Source: Verrucomicrobiia bacterium
GTDB lineage: Bacteria; Verrucomicrobiota; Verrucomicrobiia; Limisphaerales; UBA1319
Assembly (NCBI GenBank): GCA_017880715.1
Contig: JADGRT010000033.1
Span: 1 to 13,930 of the forward strand
DNA length: 13,930 nt
Direction of reading: 5' to 3'
Shown here: positions 1-6,805 of the stretch, in pieces
Layout of the letters: each line of letters begins with the position of its first letter
How positions within the stretch are numbered: position 1 is the first letter of the stretch
Translations under genes and position numbers: made by a program
Notes under the pieces: model-generated
Seen by the model: the letters and a program-made list of their open reading frames with translations, nothing else
Told to the model about the DNA's origin: nothing
Database searches by the model: none

Positions 1-75
1 GCGATTCCGGACACCGGTTGCTTGACGCGTGGGAAGAGGTTGGCTACGTTGCTCTTCATGGTGAAGAACAAAGAC

Positions 76-741
76 ATGCAGAATTTTCTGGTGCCGATGG
101 TGGTTGAGCAGACGGGGCGCGGCGAGCGCGGTTACGACATTTATTCCCGGCTGTTGGTGGACCGCATCGTTTTCCTGGGCATGGCGGTGGATGACATGGT
201 GGCCAACGTCATCATCGCCCAATTGCTTTTCTTGCAGATGAGCGAGCCCAAGAAGGATATCCACTTGTACATCAATACTCCGGGCGGCAGCGTGACGGCG
301 GGTCTGGCGATTTACGACACGATGCAGTTCGTGACGTGCGATGTGCACACCTACTGCATCGGCCAGGCGGCCAGCATGGGGGCGGTTTTGCTATGCGGCG
401 GCACCAAGGGCAAACGTTATGCCCTGCCCAACGCCAACATCATGATTCATCAACTGCTGGGCGGGGCCGAGGGGCCGGCCACGGACGTGGAAATCCGCGT
501 CAAATATATGCTGCGCCTGAAACACCGGCTGAACCACATCATCTCCACCCATACGGGCAAGCCGCCGGCGCAGGTGGAAAAGGATTGCGAGCGGGATTAC
601 TTCATGACGGCCGCGGAAGCCAAGGAGTACGGGTTGGTGGACGAGGTGGTTAAATCCCGCAAGGAGATACCGGGTCCCATCCAAACGCTGATTAAGAACC
701 CGCCGGACGAAAGCCCGGCCGCCATCGAGCCGAAGGCCTGA
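76..741 (+). CDS. clpP: ATP-dependent Clp protease proteolytic subunit ClpP
   Basis: Serine peptidase that forms the double-heptamer degradation chamber and works in the cytoplasm with the unfoldase ClpX encoded next door. Counting from the ATG at 76 (221 residues), the serine motif GQAASMGA holds catalytic Ser100, the MIHQ motif holds His125 and RDYFM holds Asp174. The spacings of 25 and 74 residues match the E. coli triad. The N-terminal LVPMVVEQTGRGER block and YDIYSRLL are typical and place the true start close by. The frame is open upstream: ATG at 58 and TTG at 22 are alternatives adding 6 or 18 residues. ATG 76 is chosen because a GGTGA lies about 11 bases before it and because known ClpPs begin just before this block. 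The C-terminal tail of about 25 residues after KSRKEI is longer than in E. coli. First gene of a clpP-clpX-regulator run. The family call is certain; only the start is open. Confidence 0.97.
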   Translation: MQNFLVPMVVEQTGRGERGYDIYSRLLVDRIVFLGMAVDDMVANVIIAQLLFLQMSEPKKDIHLYINTPGGSVTAGLAIYDTMQFVTCDVHTYCIGQAASMGAVLLCGGTKGKRYALPNANIMIHQLLGGAEGPATDVEIRVKYMLRLKHRLNHIISTHTGKPPAQVEKDCERDYFMTAAEAKEYGLVDEVVKSRKEIPGPIQTLIKNPPDESPAAIEPKA

Positions 742-751
742 TTCGATTTTT

Positions 752-2044
752 ATGGGGCGTACTCCTAACCTGGCGCGTTGCAGTTTTTGTGGCAAAGCCG
801 CCGCGGAAGTCAAGAAACTCGTCGAGGGTCCGGGGGTTTATATCTGCGACCGGTGCATCGTGATCTGCAAGTCGGTGCTCGACCGTGAAGCGCAGACCGA
901 GGCGGAGCAGCGCGCGCCTCGTCTCAAGGTGCCCCGGCCGGCCGAGATCAAGCACGAGCTGGATTTGCATTGCATCGGCCAGGATCACGCCAAGAAGACG
1001 CTGGCCGTGGCGGTTCATAATCATTACAAGCGGCTGACGCAGGAGCCAGCGGTCGAGCGGTCCAAGGGCAAGGCGGAGGACAAACCCCGGACGCCGCATG
1101 ACGACGTCGAAATTGAAAAGACCAACATTCTGCTGCTGGGGCCCACCGGCTCGGGCAAGACCCTGCTGGCGCGCACGCTGGCCAAAACCCTCGAGGTGCC
1201 CTTTGCGATCGCCGATGCCACCACCCTGACCGAGGCCGGCTATGTGGGCGAAGATGTGGAAAACATCATCCTGCGTCTGCTGCAGAACGCCGATTATGAC
1301 GTGAAACGGGCTCAAATGGGCATCGTTTATGTCGATGAAATCGACAAAATCGCCCGCAAAACCGAGAATGTATCCATCACCCGCGACGTATCAGGCGAGG
1401 GGGTGCAACAGGCGTTGCTGAAAATTCTCGAGGGGACGCTCTGCAGTGTGCCGCCGCAGGGAGGGCGCAAGCATCCGCAGCAGGAGTACATCCGGGTGGA
1501 CACGTCCAATATTTTGTTTATTTGCGGCGGCGCCTTCGTGGGGCTGGACAAGATCATCCAGCGGCGGCTGGGGCGGCGCGTGATGGGCTTTGGCGCGGCG
1601 GACCAGAACTTGCAGGCGGCGGCGAAGGACGGTTCGGTTTTACGGTTTGTGGAACCGGAAGATTTGTTGAGCTTTGGTTTTATTCCGGAGTTCGTTGGCC
1701 GGCTGCCGATGGTATCGGTGCTGGAGGAGTTGACCGAGGATCAATTGGTGAGAATCCTCACCGAGACCCGGAACGCTTTAACCAAGCAATACGGGAAACT
1801 GCTGGCGATGGACGGAGTGGATTTGCAGTTTACGCCGGAGGCTCTGCGGGAACTGGCCAAGCAAGCCATCACGAAGGGCACGGGCGCGCGGGCTTTGCGC
1901 AGCATGCTGGAAAAAATGATGTTGCAGGTCATGTACGACATTCCCAGCCAGCAGGACGTGCTGGAGGTCAAAATCACGCGGGCGGTCGTCCTGGGCGAAT
2001 CCACGCCCCTGGTGCGCCGCAAGCAGGATCATGCCGCCGCCTGA
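752..2044 (+). CDS. clpX: ATP-dependent Clp protease ATP-binding subunit ClpX
   Basis: AAA+ hexameric unfoldase that recognises tagged substrates and threads them into ClpP. The 430 residues are close to the usual 420-430. In order: N-terminal C4 zinc-binding domain with Cys10/13/32/35; Walker A GPTGSGKT at 130-137; pore-1 loop GYVGE at 163-167; Walker B IVYVDEID at 191-198; RKH pore loop at 239-241; arginine finger in VGRLP (Arg317); sensor-2 GAR (Arg380). The loop that docks onto ClpP, IGF in E. coli, reads MGF at 278-280, a conservative change that keeps the aromatic residue. The start codon lies 10 bases after the clpP stop with no good Shine-Dalgarno sequence, so coupling to clpP is likely. 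All catalytic elements are present, and clpP adjacency confirms the role. Confidence 0.98.
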   Translation: MGRTPNLARCSFCGKAAAEVKKLVEGPGVYICDRCIVICKSVLDREAQTEAEQRAPRLKVPRPAEIKHELDLHCIGQDHAKKTLAVAVHNHYKRLTQEPAVERSKGKAEDKPRTPHDDVEIEKTNILLLGPTGSGKTLLARTLAKTLEVPFAIADATTLTEAGYVGEDVENIILRLLQNADYDVKRAQMGIVYVDEIDKIARKTENVSITRDVSGEGVQQALLKILEGTLCSVPPQGGRKHPQQEYIRVDTSNILFICGGAFVGLDKIIQRRLGRRVMGFGAADQNLQAAAKDGSVLRFVEPEDLLSFGFIPEFVGRLPMVSVLEELTEDQLVRILTETRNALTKQYGKLLAMDGVDLQFTPEALRELAKQAITKGTGARALRSMLEKMMLQVMYDIPSQQDVLEVKITRAVVLGESTPLVRRKQDHAAA

Positions 2045-2049
2045 CGCCG

Positions 2050-2754
2050 ATGGACACTTTGGCGGAAATGAAACGGACGGCCCTGGTGGCCGCCTTGCGG
2101 TCGTGCCAGTTGTTCCAGGGCCTTCCGCCAGCCGATCTGCGCGCCCTGGCGGGCATCACCGTGACCCGGCAACTGGCCAAGGACGAATATCTATTTCACG
2201 AAGGGGAGCCATCCCGGGGATTCTTCGTGGTGCGGACGGGCGCTCTGAACGTGCATCGCCTGAGCGACGCGGGCAAGGAGCAGGTCATTCATATTTTTCG
2301 TGCCGGCGATTCATTTGCCGAAGCCACGCTGGCCACCGAAACGGGTTATCCGGCCGAGGCGCGGGCCCTGGAATCCACGCAGGTGCTCCGGGTCCAGAAA
2401 CATGAATTCCTGGCGCTGTTGCGTCGTCAGCCGGAGCTGGCCCTGCGCATGCTCAGTTCCATGAGCCAGCATTTGAAAGTCCTGGTGGGCCGGATTGAGG
2501 ATCTGACGCTGAAAGACGTGGAAACCCGGCTGGCCAACTGGTTGATCAAACGGTGTCCGGAGCCGGAGAGTCCATCGCCGGTGCTGATCGAATTGCCGAT
2601 GACCAAGCGGGTTCTGGCGGCGGAGTTGGGCACGGTCAGCGAGACGTTTTCCCGGACGCTGGCCAAATTCCGGGAGCAAAAACTGCTCTCGGTGAGCGGG
2701 AAAACCCTCCAGGTGTTAAACCCGGCCCGTTTGTCGGCAATGTTGAGAGCCTAG
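2050..2754 (+). CDS. Crp/Fnr-family transcriptional regulator, DNR-like
   Basis: Predicted DNA-binding regulator of 234 residues. An N-terminal cyclic-nucleotide-binding-type beta-barrel (about 19-120) is followed by a dimerisation helix (about 133-155) and a winged helix-turn-helix (about 186-215) with recognition sequence VSETFSR. From memory it is closest to DNR, the denitrification regulator of Pseudomonas: the shared signatures are GDSFAEATL (DNR has NTFAEAMMF), the IEDLTLKDVETRLANWL helix region and ETFSR. Only Cys19 and Cys169 are present, so it is not an oxygen-sensing [4Fe-4S] Fnr. The cAMP-contacting residues of Crp are not obvious. DNR proteins respond to nitric oxide, probably through haem; whether this one does is inference. 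ATG 2050 lies 5 bases after the clpX stop; the same frame is open far upstream inside clpX, but homology begins here. It is probably co-transcribed with clpPX, an uncommon partner. Targets are unknown. Confidence 0.88.
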   Translation: MDTLAEMKRTALVAALRSCQLFQGLPPADLRALAGITVTRQLAKDEYLFHEGEPSRGFFVVRTGALNVHRLSDAGKEQVIHIFRAGDSFAEATLATETGYPAEARALESTQVLRVQKHEFLALLRRQPELALRMLSSMSQHLKVLVGRIEDLTLKDVETRLANWLIKRCPEPESPSPVLIELPMTKRVLAAELGTVSETFSRTLAKFREQKLLSVSGKTLQVLNPARLSAMLRA

Positions 2755-2847
2755 CGCCGGCCCGCCGCGGTGAGCACGGGCACGCTTTGCCCAGCGCAGG
2801 GCAAATTCATAAAGCCAGTTCGTGGGTTATAGAACTGATGCGACCTT

Positions 2848-2861
2848 TTGACAAACGTCGA
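2848..2861. promoter_or_regulatory. Candidate FNR/DNR-like box, overlapping a TTGACA
   Basis: The sequence TTGAC-AAAC-GTCGA matches the FNR/DNR dyad consensus TTGAY-N4-RTCAA at 9 of 10 positions. It begins 93 bases after the stop of the Crp/Fnr gene. Its left half is also a perfect -35 hexamer (TTGACA, 2848-2853). No good -10 follows at 16-18 bases; the A/T stretch at 2871-2880 is the nearest. A one-mismatch match to this dyad is expected about once per 34 kb by chance, so the call is weak. Confidence 0.2.
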
Positions 2862-2864
2862 TGT

Positions 2865-2908
2865 GGCGCGACAATATAAAGTACGGCCGTTATTTTTATT
2901 GTCGCGCC
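2865..2908. repeat. Perfect 12-bp inverted repeat (operator-like or RNA hairpin)
   Basis: The left arm GGCGCGACAATA (2865-2876) is exactly repeated as its reverse complement at 2897-2908. One mismatch and three more A/T pairs follow inward, around a loop that itself contains the palindrome ACGGCCGT (2883-2890). It lies between the convergent Crp/Fnr and HAD genes. No T-tract follows on either strand, so it is not a classical intrinsic terminator. It could be an operator, an RNA structure or a small dispersed element. Confidence 0.6.
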
Positions 2909-2982
2909 TCTCGCTGCGAAAAAGCATTAGGGTAGGAAAGAATTCAAGGTTTCATATCAATATCGGAGCAAGTTCGTGAAGG

Positions 2983-3002
2983 GTAGGAGACGTAACGAGG
3001 CT
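2983..3002. repeat. Dispersed 20-base intergenic repeat, copy 1
   Basis: The sequence GTAGGAGACG-TA-ACGAGGCT matches positions 8946-8965 (GTAGGAGACG-AG-ACGAGGCT) at 18 of 20 bases. Both copies sit right at the 3' end of a gene. This one touches the TAA stop of the HAD phosphatase gene on the minus strand. Two copies in 14 kb suggest a genome-wide intergenic repeat. Confidence 0.55.
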
Positions 3003-3610
3003 TATTTCAGCAAACCCAGTTGGGCGACGGCGGCGCGAGTTTTCTCCGGCGTTTCATGTAAAACGGTCTGCCAGCCCCGGGCGGCGCCGGCGGCAACATT
3101 CTCCAGGCGATCGTCGATGTAGAGCAATTCCGAGCCGCGACAGCCGCTGGTTTGTTCCATGATCTCATAGAGTAACGCCTCCGGTTTCATGGCATGATGT
3201 TCGTAGGAATAGACATAACCGTCGAACTGGCGGAAAAACGGGAAATGATCGCGAATATGGGCCACGGCCAGATCGTTGGTATTGGAGAATATATACGTTC
3301 GCATCCGAAGGGAACGCAGTTCCGCGTGGAGCCGCACCATGGGCTGGATCGGGGTGAAAATATCGCCGAAGATGGTTTGGAATTCGGGCCAGGTCCCTTG
3401 AAAACCGGTGGCCGCGCGCACTTCGTCGAAGAACGCCTCGCTGGAAACCAAACCGATTTCCAACCGATGGAGCAGGGGAGATTGGTTGAGCAGGCGGACA
3501 ATCGCCGGCAAAGGGGCCCGGCAGCGCGGCAGGAATTTCCGAGCCGCCAGGGTGTAATCGAAATCCAACAGCACCTTGCCCAAATCGAATATGACAGCTT
3601 CCGTCGGCAT
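3002..3610 (-). CDS. HAD-superfamily phosphatase, YihX-like
   Basis: Predicted cytoplasmic haloacid-dehalogenase-type hydrolase of 202 residues. Motif I is VIFDLGKVLLDFD with nucleophile Asp9. The position two residues later is Gly rather than Asp, as in E. coli YihX (IFDLGNV). Motif II is SNTN at 109-112, the motif III lysine is in MKPE (Lys142) and the motif IV acids are in YIDD (Asp166/167). YihX dephosphorylates alpha-glucose-1-phosphate; the overall pattern including SNTN and MKPE supports that subfamily, but the substrate here is not shown by the sequence. ATG at 3610 is chosen over TTG at 3619 because the TTG overlaps the recR stop and adds only three residues. It lies 5 bases downstream of recR, so it is probably the last gene of the dnaX-ybaB-recR transcript. 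Confidence 0.85.
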   Translation of the reverse strand: MPTEAVIFDLGKVLLDFDYTLAARKFLPRCRAPLPAIVRLLNQSPLLHRLEIGLVSSEAFFDEVRAATGFQGTWPEFQTIFGDIFTPIQPMVRLHAELRSLRMRTYIFSNTNDLAVAHIRDHFPFFRQFDGYVYSYEHHAMKPEALLYEIMEQTSGCRGSELLYIDDRLENVAAGAARGWQTVLHETPEKTRAAVAQLGLLK

Positions 3611-3615
3611 GGTTT

Positions 3616-4218
3616 TCAACGGATCGAACGACGGCCCTCGATCGCCCGGGTCAGGGTCAGTTCATCGGCAAAATCCAGCCCGCTGCCCGCCGGCAATCCC
3701 TGCGCTATGCGGGTAACCGTCACCGCCCTGGAGGCCAAACGTTTAGCCAGATAGAAACAGGTGGCATCGCTTTCGACGTCGGATCCGAGCGCCAAAATAA
3801 TCTCCTGGATGGGCTCGCGGTCGAGGCGCGATTCCAGCTCCTGGATTTCGAGGTCTTCCGGCCCCACGCCGTTCAGCGGTGAAATCCGGCCGCCCAAGAC
3901 GTGGTATTTCCCGAAATAGCTGCCGGATTTTTCCAGGCTGAGAATATCGACGGGACGCTCCACCACGCAGACCCGCGAAGGATCGCGCCGCGCGTCCTGG
4001 CAAATCGCGCAGGGCTGTTGCGCCGTGAATCCGCCGCAGCTCTGGCACGCCTGCACCTGCGCGCGCGCCTGAACCATGCTTTGGGCGAGCCGCTGAACGG
4101 CCTGGGGATCGCTTTGCACCAGGTGCAAGGCCAGGCGCTCGGCTGAACGAGGCCCAATGCCCGGCAGGGCGCCCAGTTCGGCAATCAAGGTGTTGAGCGG
4201 TTCGGGGAGCGCGGACAC
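3616..4218 (-). CDS. recR: Recombination protein RecR
   Basis: RecFOR-pathway protein that with RecO helps load RecA on gapped, SSB-coated DNA. The 200 residues are the usual length. It has a helix-hairpin-helix LPGIGPRSAERLALHL (about 18-33), a C4 zinc finger with Cys58/61/70/73, and a Toprim domain from VCVVERPVDI (Glu87) through the GSDVESDAT segment (Glu149). The family-typical SYFGKYHVLGG and PLNGVGPE blocks follow the first Toprim strand. The start is GTG at 4218, 4 bases after the ybaB stop. No other start fits the N-terminal alignment. The ybaB-recR order downstream of dnaX is widely conserved in bacteria and supports both calls. Confidence 0.97.
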   Translation of the reverse strand: MSALPEPLNTLIAELGALPGIGPRSAERLALHLVQSDPQAVQRLAQSMVQARAQVQACQSCGGFTAQQPCAICQDARRDPSRVCVVERPVDILSLEKSGSYFGKYHVLGGRISPLNGVGPEDLEIQELESRLDREPIQEIILALGSDVESDATCFYLAKRLASRAVTVTRIAQGLPAGSGLDFADELTLTRAIEGRRSIR

Positions 4219-4222
4219 GATG

Positions 4223-4534
4223 TCAAACCAACCCCGGAATGCTCAGTCCGGAAGTGACCTTCCCCATCTCCGCCGTGGAGATTTCCTCGGCCTGTTTGAG
4301 CGCCGAGTTGACGGCCGTCAGGATCATATCCTCCAGCAATTGCACGTCCGCGGGATTTAAGGCCTGGGGATCGATTTTAATGGCCCCGAGCGTGCGATCG
4401 CACTTGGCCACCACCTTCACCGCTCCGCCGCCGCTGGTGGCTTCGACCGTGCGGGCGGCGAGCTGGGCTTGAACGTCTTCCATCTGCCGCTGAATCCGCG
4501 CGGCTTGTTTCATGAGTTTGCCAATGCTGGACAT
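4223..4534 (-). CDS. ybaB: Nucleoid-associated protein, YbaB/EbfC family
   Basis: Small DNA-binding protein of 103 residues, a dimer that coats the nucleoid in homologues. The N-terminal region (SSIGKLMKQAARIQRQMEDVQAQLA) is a predicted long helix. A glycine-rich turn (TSGGGAVKVV) and the central DPQALNPADVQLLEDMILTA block follow, as in YbaB; the C-terminus ends in GLSIPGLV. The ATG at 4534 is the natural start: homologues begin immediately before GKLMKQA. It lies between dnaX (gap of 37 bases) and recR (gap of 4 bases), the standard arrangement. No clear Shine-Dalgarno sequence is seen. Confidence 0.95.
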   Translation of the reverse strand: MSSIGKLMKQAARIQRQMEDVQAQLAARTVEATSGGGAVKVVAKCDRTLGAIKIDPQALNPADVQLLEDMILTAVNSALKQAEEISTAEMGKVTSGLSIPGLV

Positions 4535-4571
4535 ATATTCAGAATCGATTTCCGGGGTTGAACAGATCCCA

Positions 4572-6380
4572 TCAGGTTTTTACGTTGACAATCTGGCCCT
4601 TGAATATTTCAAGCGCCTGTTTGATAAGGGGATCGTTTTTAAATTCATCCAGGTTTAAGGGCGGGGGCGCGGGTGCCCCGGCCTTGGGTTCGGGGGCGGG
4701 CGCGGCGGCCGGCTTGAGCCTGGCTTTCTGGGTCGGAGCGGAAGCGGCCGTCGGTGCGGGGGCGGGCGTCGCGCGCGGGCCGGTTTCCGGCGCCAGTTTT
4801 ACGAATTTGACCTGGAGGTCGCCAGCGCCCAGTTCCTTCAGGGTCGTCTGAATCACCGCGCGGTTTTTGGCATTATCCACCAAATCGAGTTGATCGGCCT
4901 GGTCGGCGGCAAAGGCAATGGTCAGCAGACTTTTATCCAGGCTCCGCGGATGCGCTTGGGCCAGATAACTGCGGACGAACGGACTGGTGCGGCCCACGGC
5001 CGCGACCACCTTGCTCCATAATGTTCCCAGATCGTCGGGAACCTCCTTTGCGGGCACCGCGGCGGTTTCGCGCAACATGGCCGCGGTCGCGGACGGTGGC
5101 GAATCATGGACTGAGGAGAGGGCCGGCAGGGGCGGCATTGGATTGCCCGCCGGGTTGGCAACGACAGGCCGGGCAATGCGGTTCGCGGGCGCGGCCGGCT
5201 TGACCGGGATGGCCGAAGGGTCGGCGGATGCGGTGGCGCTTTCGCTACGCAACTGGTTCAATTGTCTCAGCACCGCATCGAGGCTGACGGCGGTGCGGGC
5301 TTGAATCGCTTTGAGCAGGGTAACCTCGATCAGGGTTTTCTTCGAAGCGGTGTCGCGCAGGCGGCTTTCGCAGTCCGTCAGCACTTCCAATATCCGGGTC
5401 AAGGCATCCAACGCTGCGGTCCCCGCTTGGGCCTTCAAACAGGCGGCGTCGGTTTCGGAGATTTCCAGCAGACTCAGGTCGCCTTGGGACACCTGGAACA
5501 GCAACAGGTTTCGGAAATGGTTCAGCAAATCGGAAACCAGACGGCTCAGATCCTTGCCGCTTTGGGCCAGTTCATTCAGTCCACTCAGGGCGGCGGCAAC
5601 GTTTCCGTCAAGGACGGCCTGGGCCAGGGCGTTGATTTGCTGGCGGGCGACCTGTCCGAACATCGATAAAACATCGGTTTCCACGATCCGGTTGCCGCAG
5701 AAGCTGATCAATTGATCCAGCGTGGATTCCGCGTCCCGCAGGCAGCCGTCCGATCCCCGGGCGATGGCGTGCAGGGCGGCCTCCTCGATCTGCACTTTTT
5801 CCTCGCCGGCGATGTAGGCCAGGTGTTTGACCATCAAAGGCACCGGGATGCGCCGGAGATCGAACCGCTGGCACCGGGATAGGATGGTGGATAAAACCTT
5901 GTCCGGCTCCGTGGTTGCAAACATAAACTTCACATGCGCGGGCGGTTCCTCGAGGGTTTTAAGAAGGGCGTTGAACGCCTCCTTGGTCAACATGTGAACT
6001 TCGTCGATGATATAGATTTTAAACTTGGAAGAAGAGGGGGCGAACTTGACGGTGTCGCGCAAGGCGCGGATTTCGTCGATGCCGCGGTTGCTGGCCCCGT
6101 CGATTTCCAGCACATCCAACGAGCGGCCGTCGCTGATTTCCTGGCAGCGGGGGTCGCGGTCGGGAAAATCCACCTGCGGTCCGCCGGTGCAGTTGAGGCA
6201 TTTGGCGAAGATGCGGGCGATGGTGGTCTTGCCGGTGCCGCGGGGGCCGACGAACAGGTAGGCGTGCGCGATGCGGTTTTGCCGGATGGCGTTCGAGAGC
6301 GTTTGGGTGACATGCTCCTGGCCCACCACATCGGCAAACCGTTGGGGACGGTATTTGCGCGCTATAACCTGGTACGACAT
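4572..6380 (-). CDS. dnaX: DNA polymerase III subunit gamma/tau (clamp loader)
   Basis: AAA+ subunit of the clamp loader that places the beta clamp on primed DNA and, through tau, links polymerase cores to the helicase. 602 residues. The N-terminus MSYQVIARKYRPQRF fixes the start. Walker A GPRGTGKT is at 45-52, the IIDEVHML Walker B is near 124-131, and the SRC arginine-finger motif has Arg169. Most DnaX proteins carry a four-Cys zinc module between the two Walker motifs. Here Cys64 and Cys79 are kept but the positions of the middle pair read Pro73 and Asp76, with an extra Cys61, so the module looks degenerate. Residues after about 370 include two Pro/Ala-rich linkers (about 380-425 and 535-580). 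No convincing slippery heptamer near codon 430 was found, so a frameshifted gamma form is not supported. Starts 14 bases after the SRP RNA gene. Confidence 0.97.
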   Translation of the reverse strand: MSYQVIARKYRPQRFADVVGQEHVTQTLSNAIRQNRIAHAYLFVGPRGTGKTTIARIFAKCLNCTGGPQVDFPDRDPRCQEISDGRSLDVLEIDGASNRGIDEIRALRDTVKFAPSSSKFKIYIIDEVHMLTKEAFNALLKTLEEPPAHVKFMFATTEPDKVLSTILSRCQRFDLRRIPVPLMVKHLAYIAGEEKVQIEEAALHAIARGSDGCLRDAESTLDQLISFCGNRIVETDVLSMFGQVARQQINALAQAVLDGNVAAALSGLNELAQSGKDLSRLVSDLLNHFRNLLLFQVSQGDLSLLEISETDAACLKAQAGTAALDALTRILEVLTDCESRLRDTASKKTLIEVTLLKAIQARTAVSLDAVLRQLNQLRSESATASADPSAIPVKPAAPANRIARPVVANPAGNPMPPLPALSSVHDSPPSATAAMLRETAAVPAKEVPDDLGTLWSKVVAAVGRTSPFVRSYLAQAHPRSLDKSLLTIAFAADQADQLDLVDNAKNRAVIQTTLKELGAGDLQVKFVKLAPETGPRATPAPAPTAASAPTQKARLKPAAAPAPEPKAGAPAPPPLNLDEFKNDPLIKQALEIFKGQIVNVKT

Positions 6381-6394
6381 GTGAAATCAAAAAT

Positions 6395-6486
6395 GCCAGG
6401 GTGACCACGGCAGACGCAGAGCAAACTGCCGTTGCTGCATTCCTGCCCTGGCGGGGTTCGTAAGTCCGCGTTCCATGGGCCCTGGC
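6395..6486 (-). ncRNA. ffs: Signal recognition particle 4.5S RNA (small bacterial type)
   Basis: Read on the minus strand, this 92-nt stretch folds into one long interrupted hairpin. GCCAGGG at the 5' end pairs perfectly with CCCTGGC at the 3' end. CCATGG/CCGTGG and CGCGGA/TCTGCG then stack inward. The tip carries the conserved SRP domain IV signature: CCGCCAGG, a GCA-GGAA-TGC capped stem with the GGAA tetraloop, then AGCAACGG forming the symmetric and asymmetric loops that bind Ffh. The length fits small bacterial SRP RNAs lacking an Alu domain. A T-rich tail (ATTTTTGATTT) follows the 3' stem. In several bacteria, such as Bacillus, this gene also lies near dnaX. The exact ends are inferred from the closing stem; the mature 5' end may differ by a few bases. 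Confidence 0.9.
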
Positions 6487-6500
6487 AAAATTCGGCGGCC

Positions 6501-6529
6501 ATTAAACCGCAGGTTCTCCGGCGCTTTAA
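6501..6529 (-). promoter_or_regulatory. Possible promoter of the SRP RNA gene
   Basis: On the minus strand TTAAAG (6529-6524) and TTTAAT (6506-6501) are separated by 17 bases. The -10 ends 14 bases before the predicted 5' end of the SRP RNA. The -35 overlaps one arm of an 8-bp inverted repeat (GGCGCTTT at 6520-6527, AAAGCGCC at 6543-6550). The -10 is a fair match and the -35 a poor one. Confidence 0.3.
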
Positions 6530-6575
6530 GCACGAATTTGGCAAAGCGCCAAAAACCGCGCCTAAAAGGGCCGGT

Positions 6576-6600
6576 GAAGAAATGCCGGGCAAAACCCGGC
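6576..6600 (-). terminator. Terminator-like hairpin after tRNA-Pro
   Basis: On the minus strand GCCGGG-TTTTG-CCCGGC is a perfect 6-bp GC stem with a 5-base loop, followed by ATTTCTTC. It starts 17 bases after the tRNA CCA end and lies between the tRNA and the SRP RNA gene. The T-tract is interrupted, so termination may be partial. Confidence 0.4.
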
Positions 6601-6616
6601 CGGACCGCGATGAAGA

Positions 6617-6694
6617 TGGTCGGGGCGGTGAGATTTGAACTCACGACCTCTTGTACCCGAAACAAGCGCGCTAGCCAGGCTACGCTACGCCCCG
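6617..6694 (-). tRNA. tRNA-Pro, anticodon CGG, CCA encoded
   Basis: Cloverleaf on the minus strand: acceptor CGGGGCG/CGCCCCG, D-stem GCGT/GCGC, anticodon stem CTTGT/ACAAG around loop TTCGGGT, and T-arm GTGAG-TTCAAAT-CTCAC. The discriminator is A (6620) and the CCA tail is encoded at 6619-6617. The anticodon CGG reads the proline codon CCG. All stems are complete, so the gene looks functional. It sits 111 bases after the gltA stop, and no separate strong promoter was recognised. Confidence 0.96.
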
Positions 6695-6805
6695 ACTCCC
6701 ATCCGCCTTGCCGCTGGCCGGGCATCCTCGCTAAGCCCGGAAAACCGGCAACCACGAGAACCTAGCCGACCGCCGGGCTCTATGGCAACGAGTTTTTTAA
6801 CTAAA

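Noticed and set aside
1..25. Possible tail of an upstream gene: a plus-strand frame ending in TGA at 23-25 just before clpP.
   Set aside because: Only seven codons are visible. They could belong to a trigger-factor gene as in many genomes, but nothing in them identifies a family.
2775..2797. Terminator hairpin behind the Crp/Fnr gene (GGGCA-CGCTT-TGCCC).
   Set aside because: The stem is only 5 bp and no T-tract follows on the plus strand.
4572..5100. Programmed frameshift in dnaX producing a gamma form.
   Set aside because: The A-rich stretches on the coding strand (near 4631-4645 and 4862-4870) are not in X-XXY-YYZ register with strong slippery codons and are too near the C-terminus; no A-AAA-AAG-like site near codon 430 was seen.
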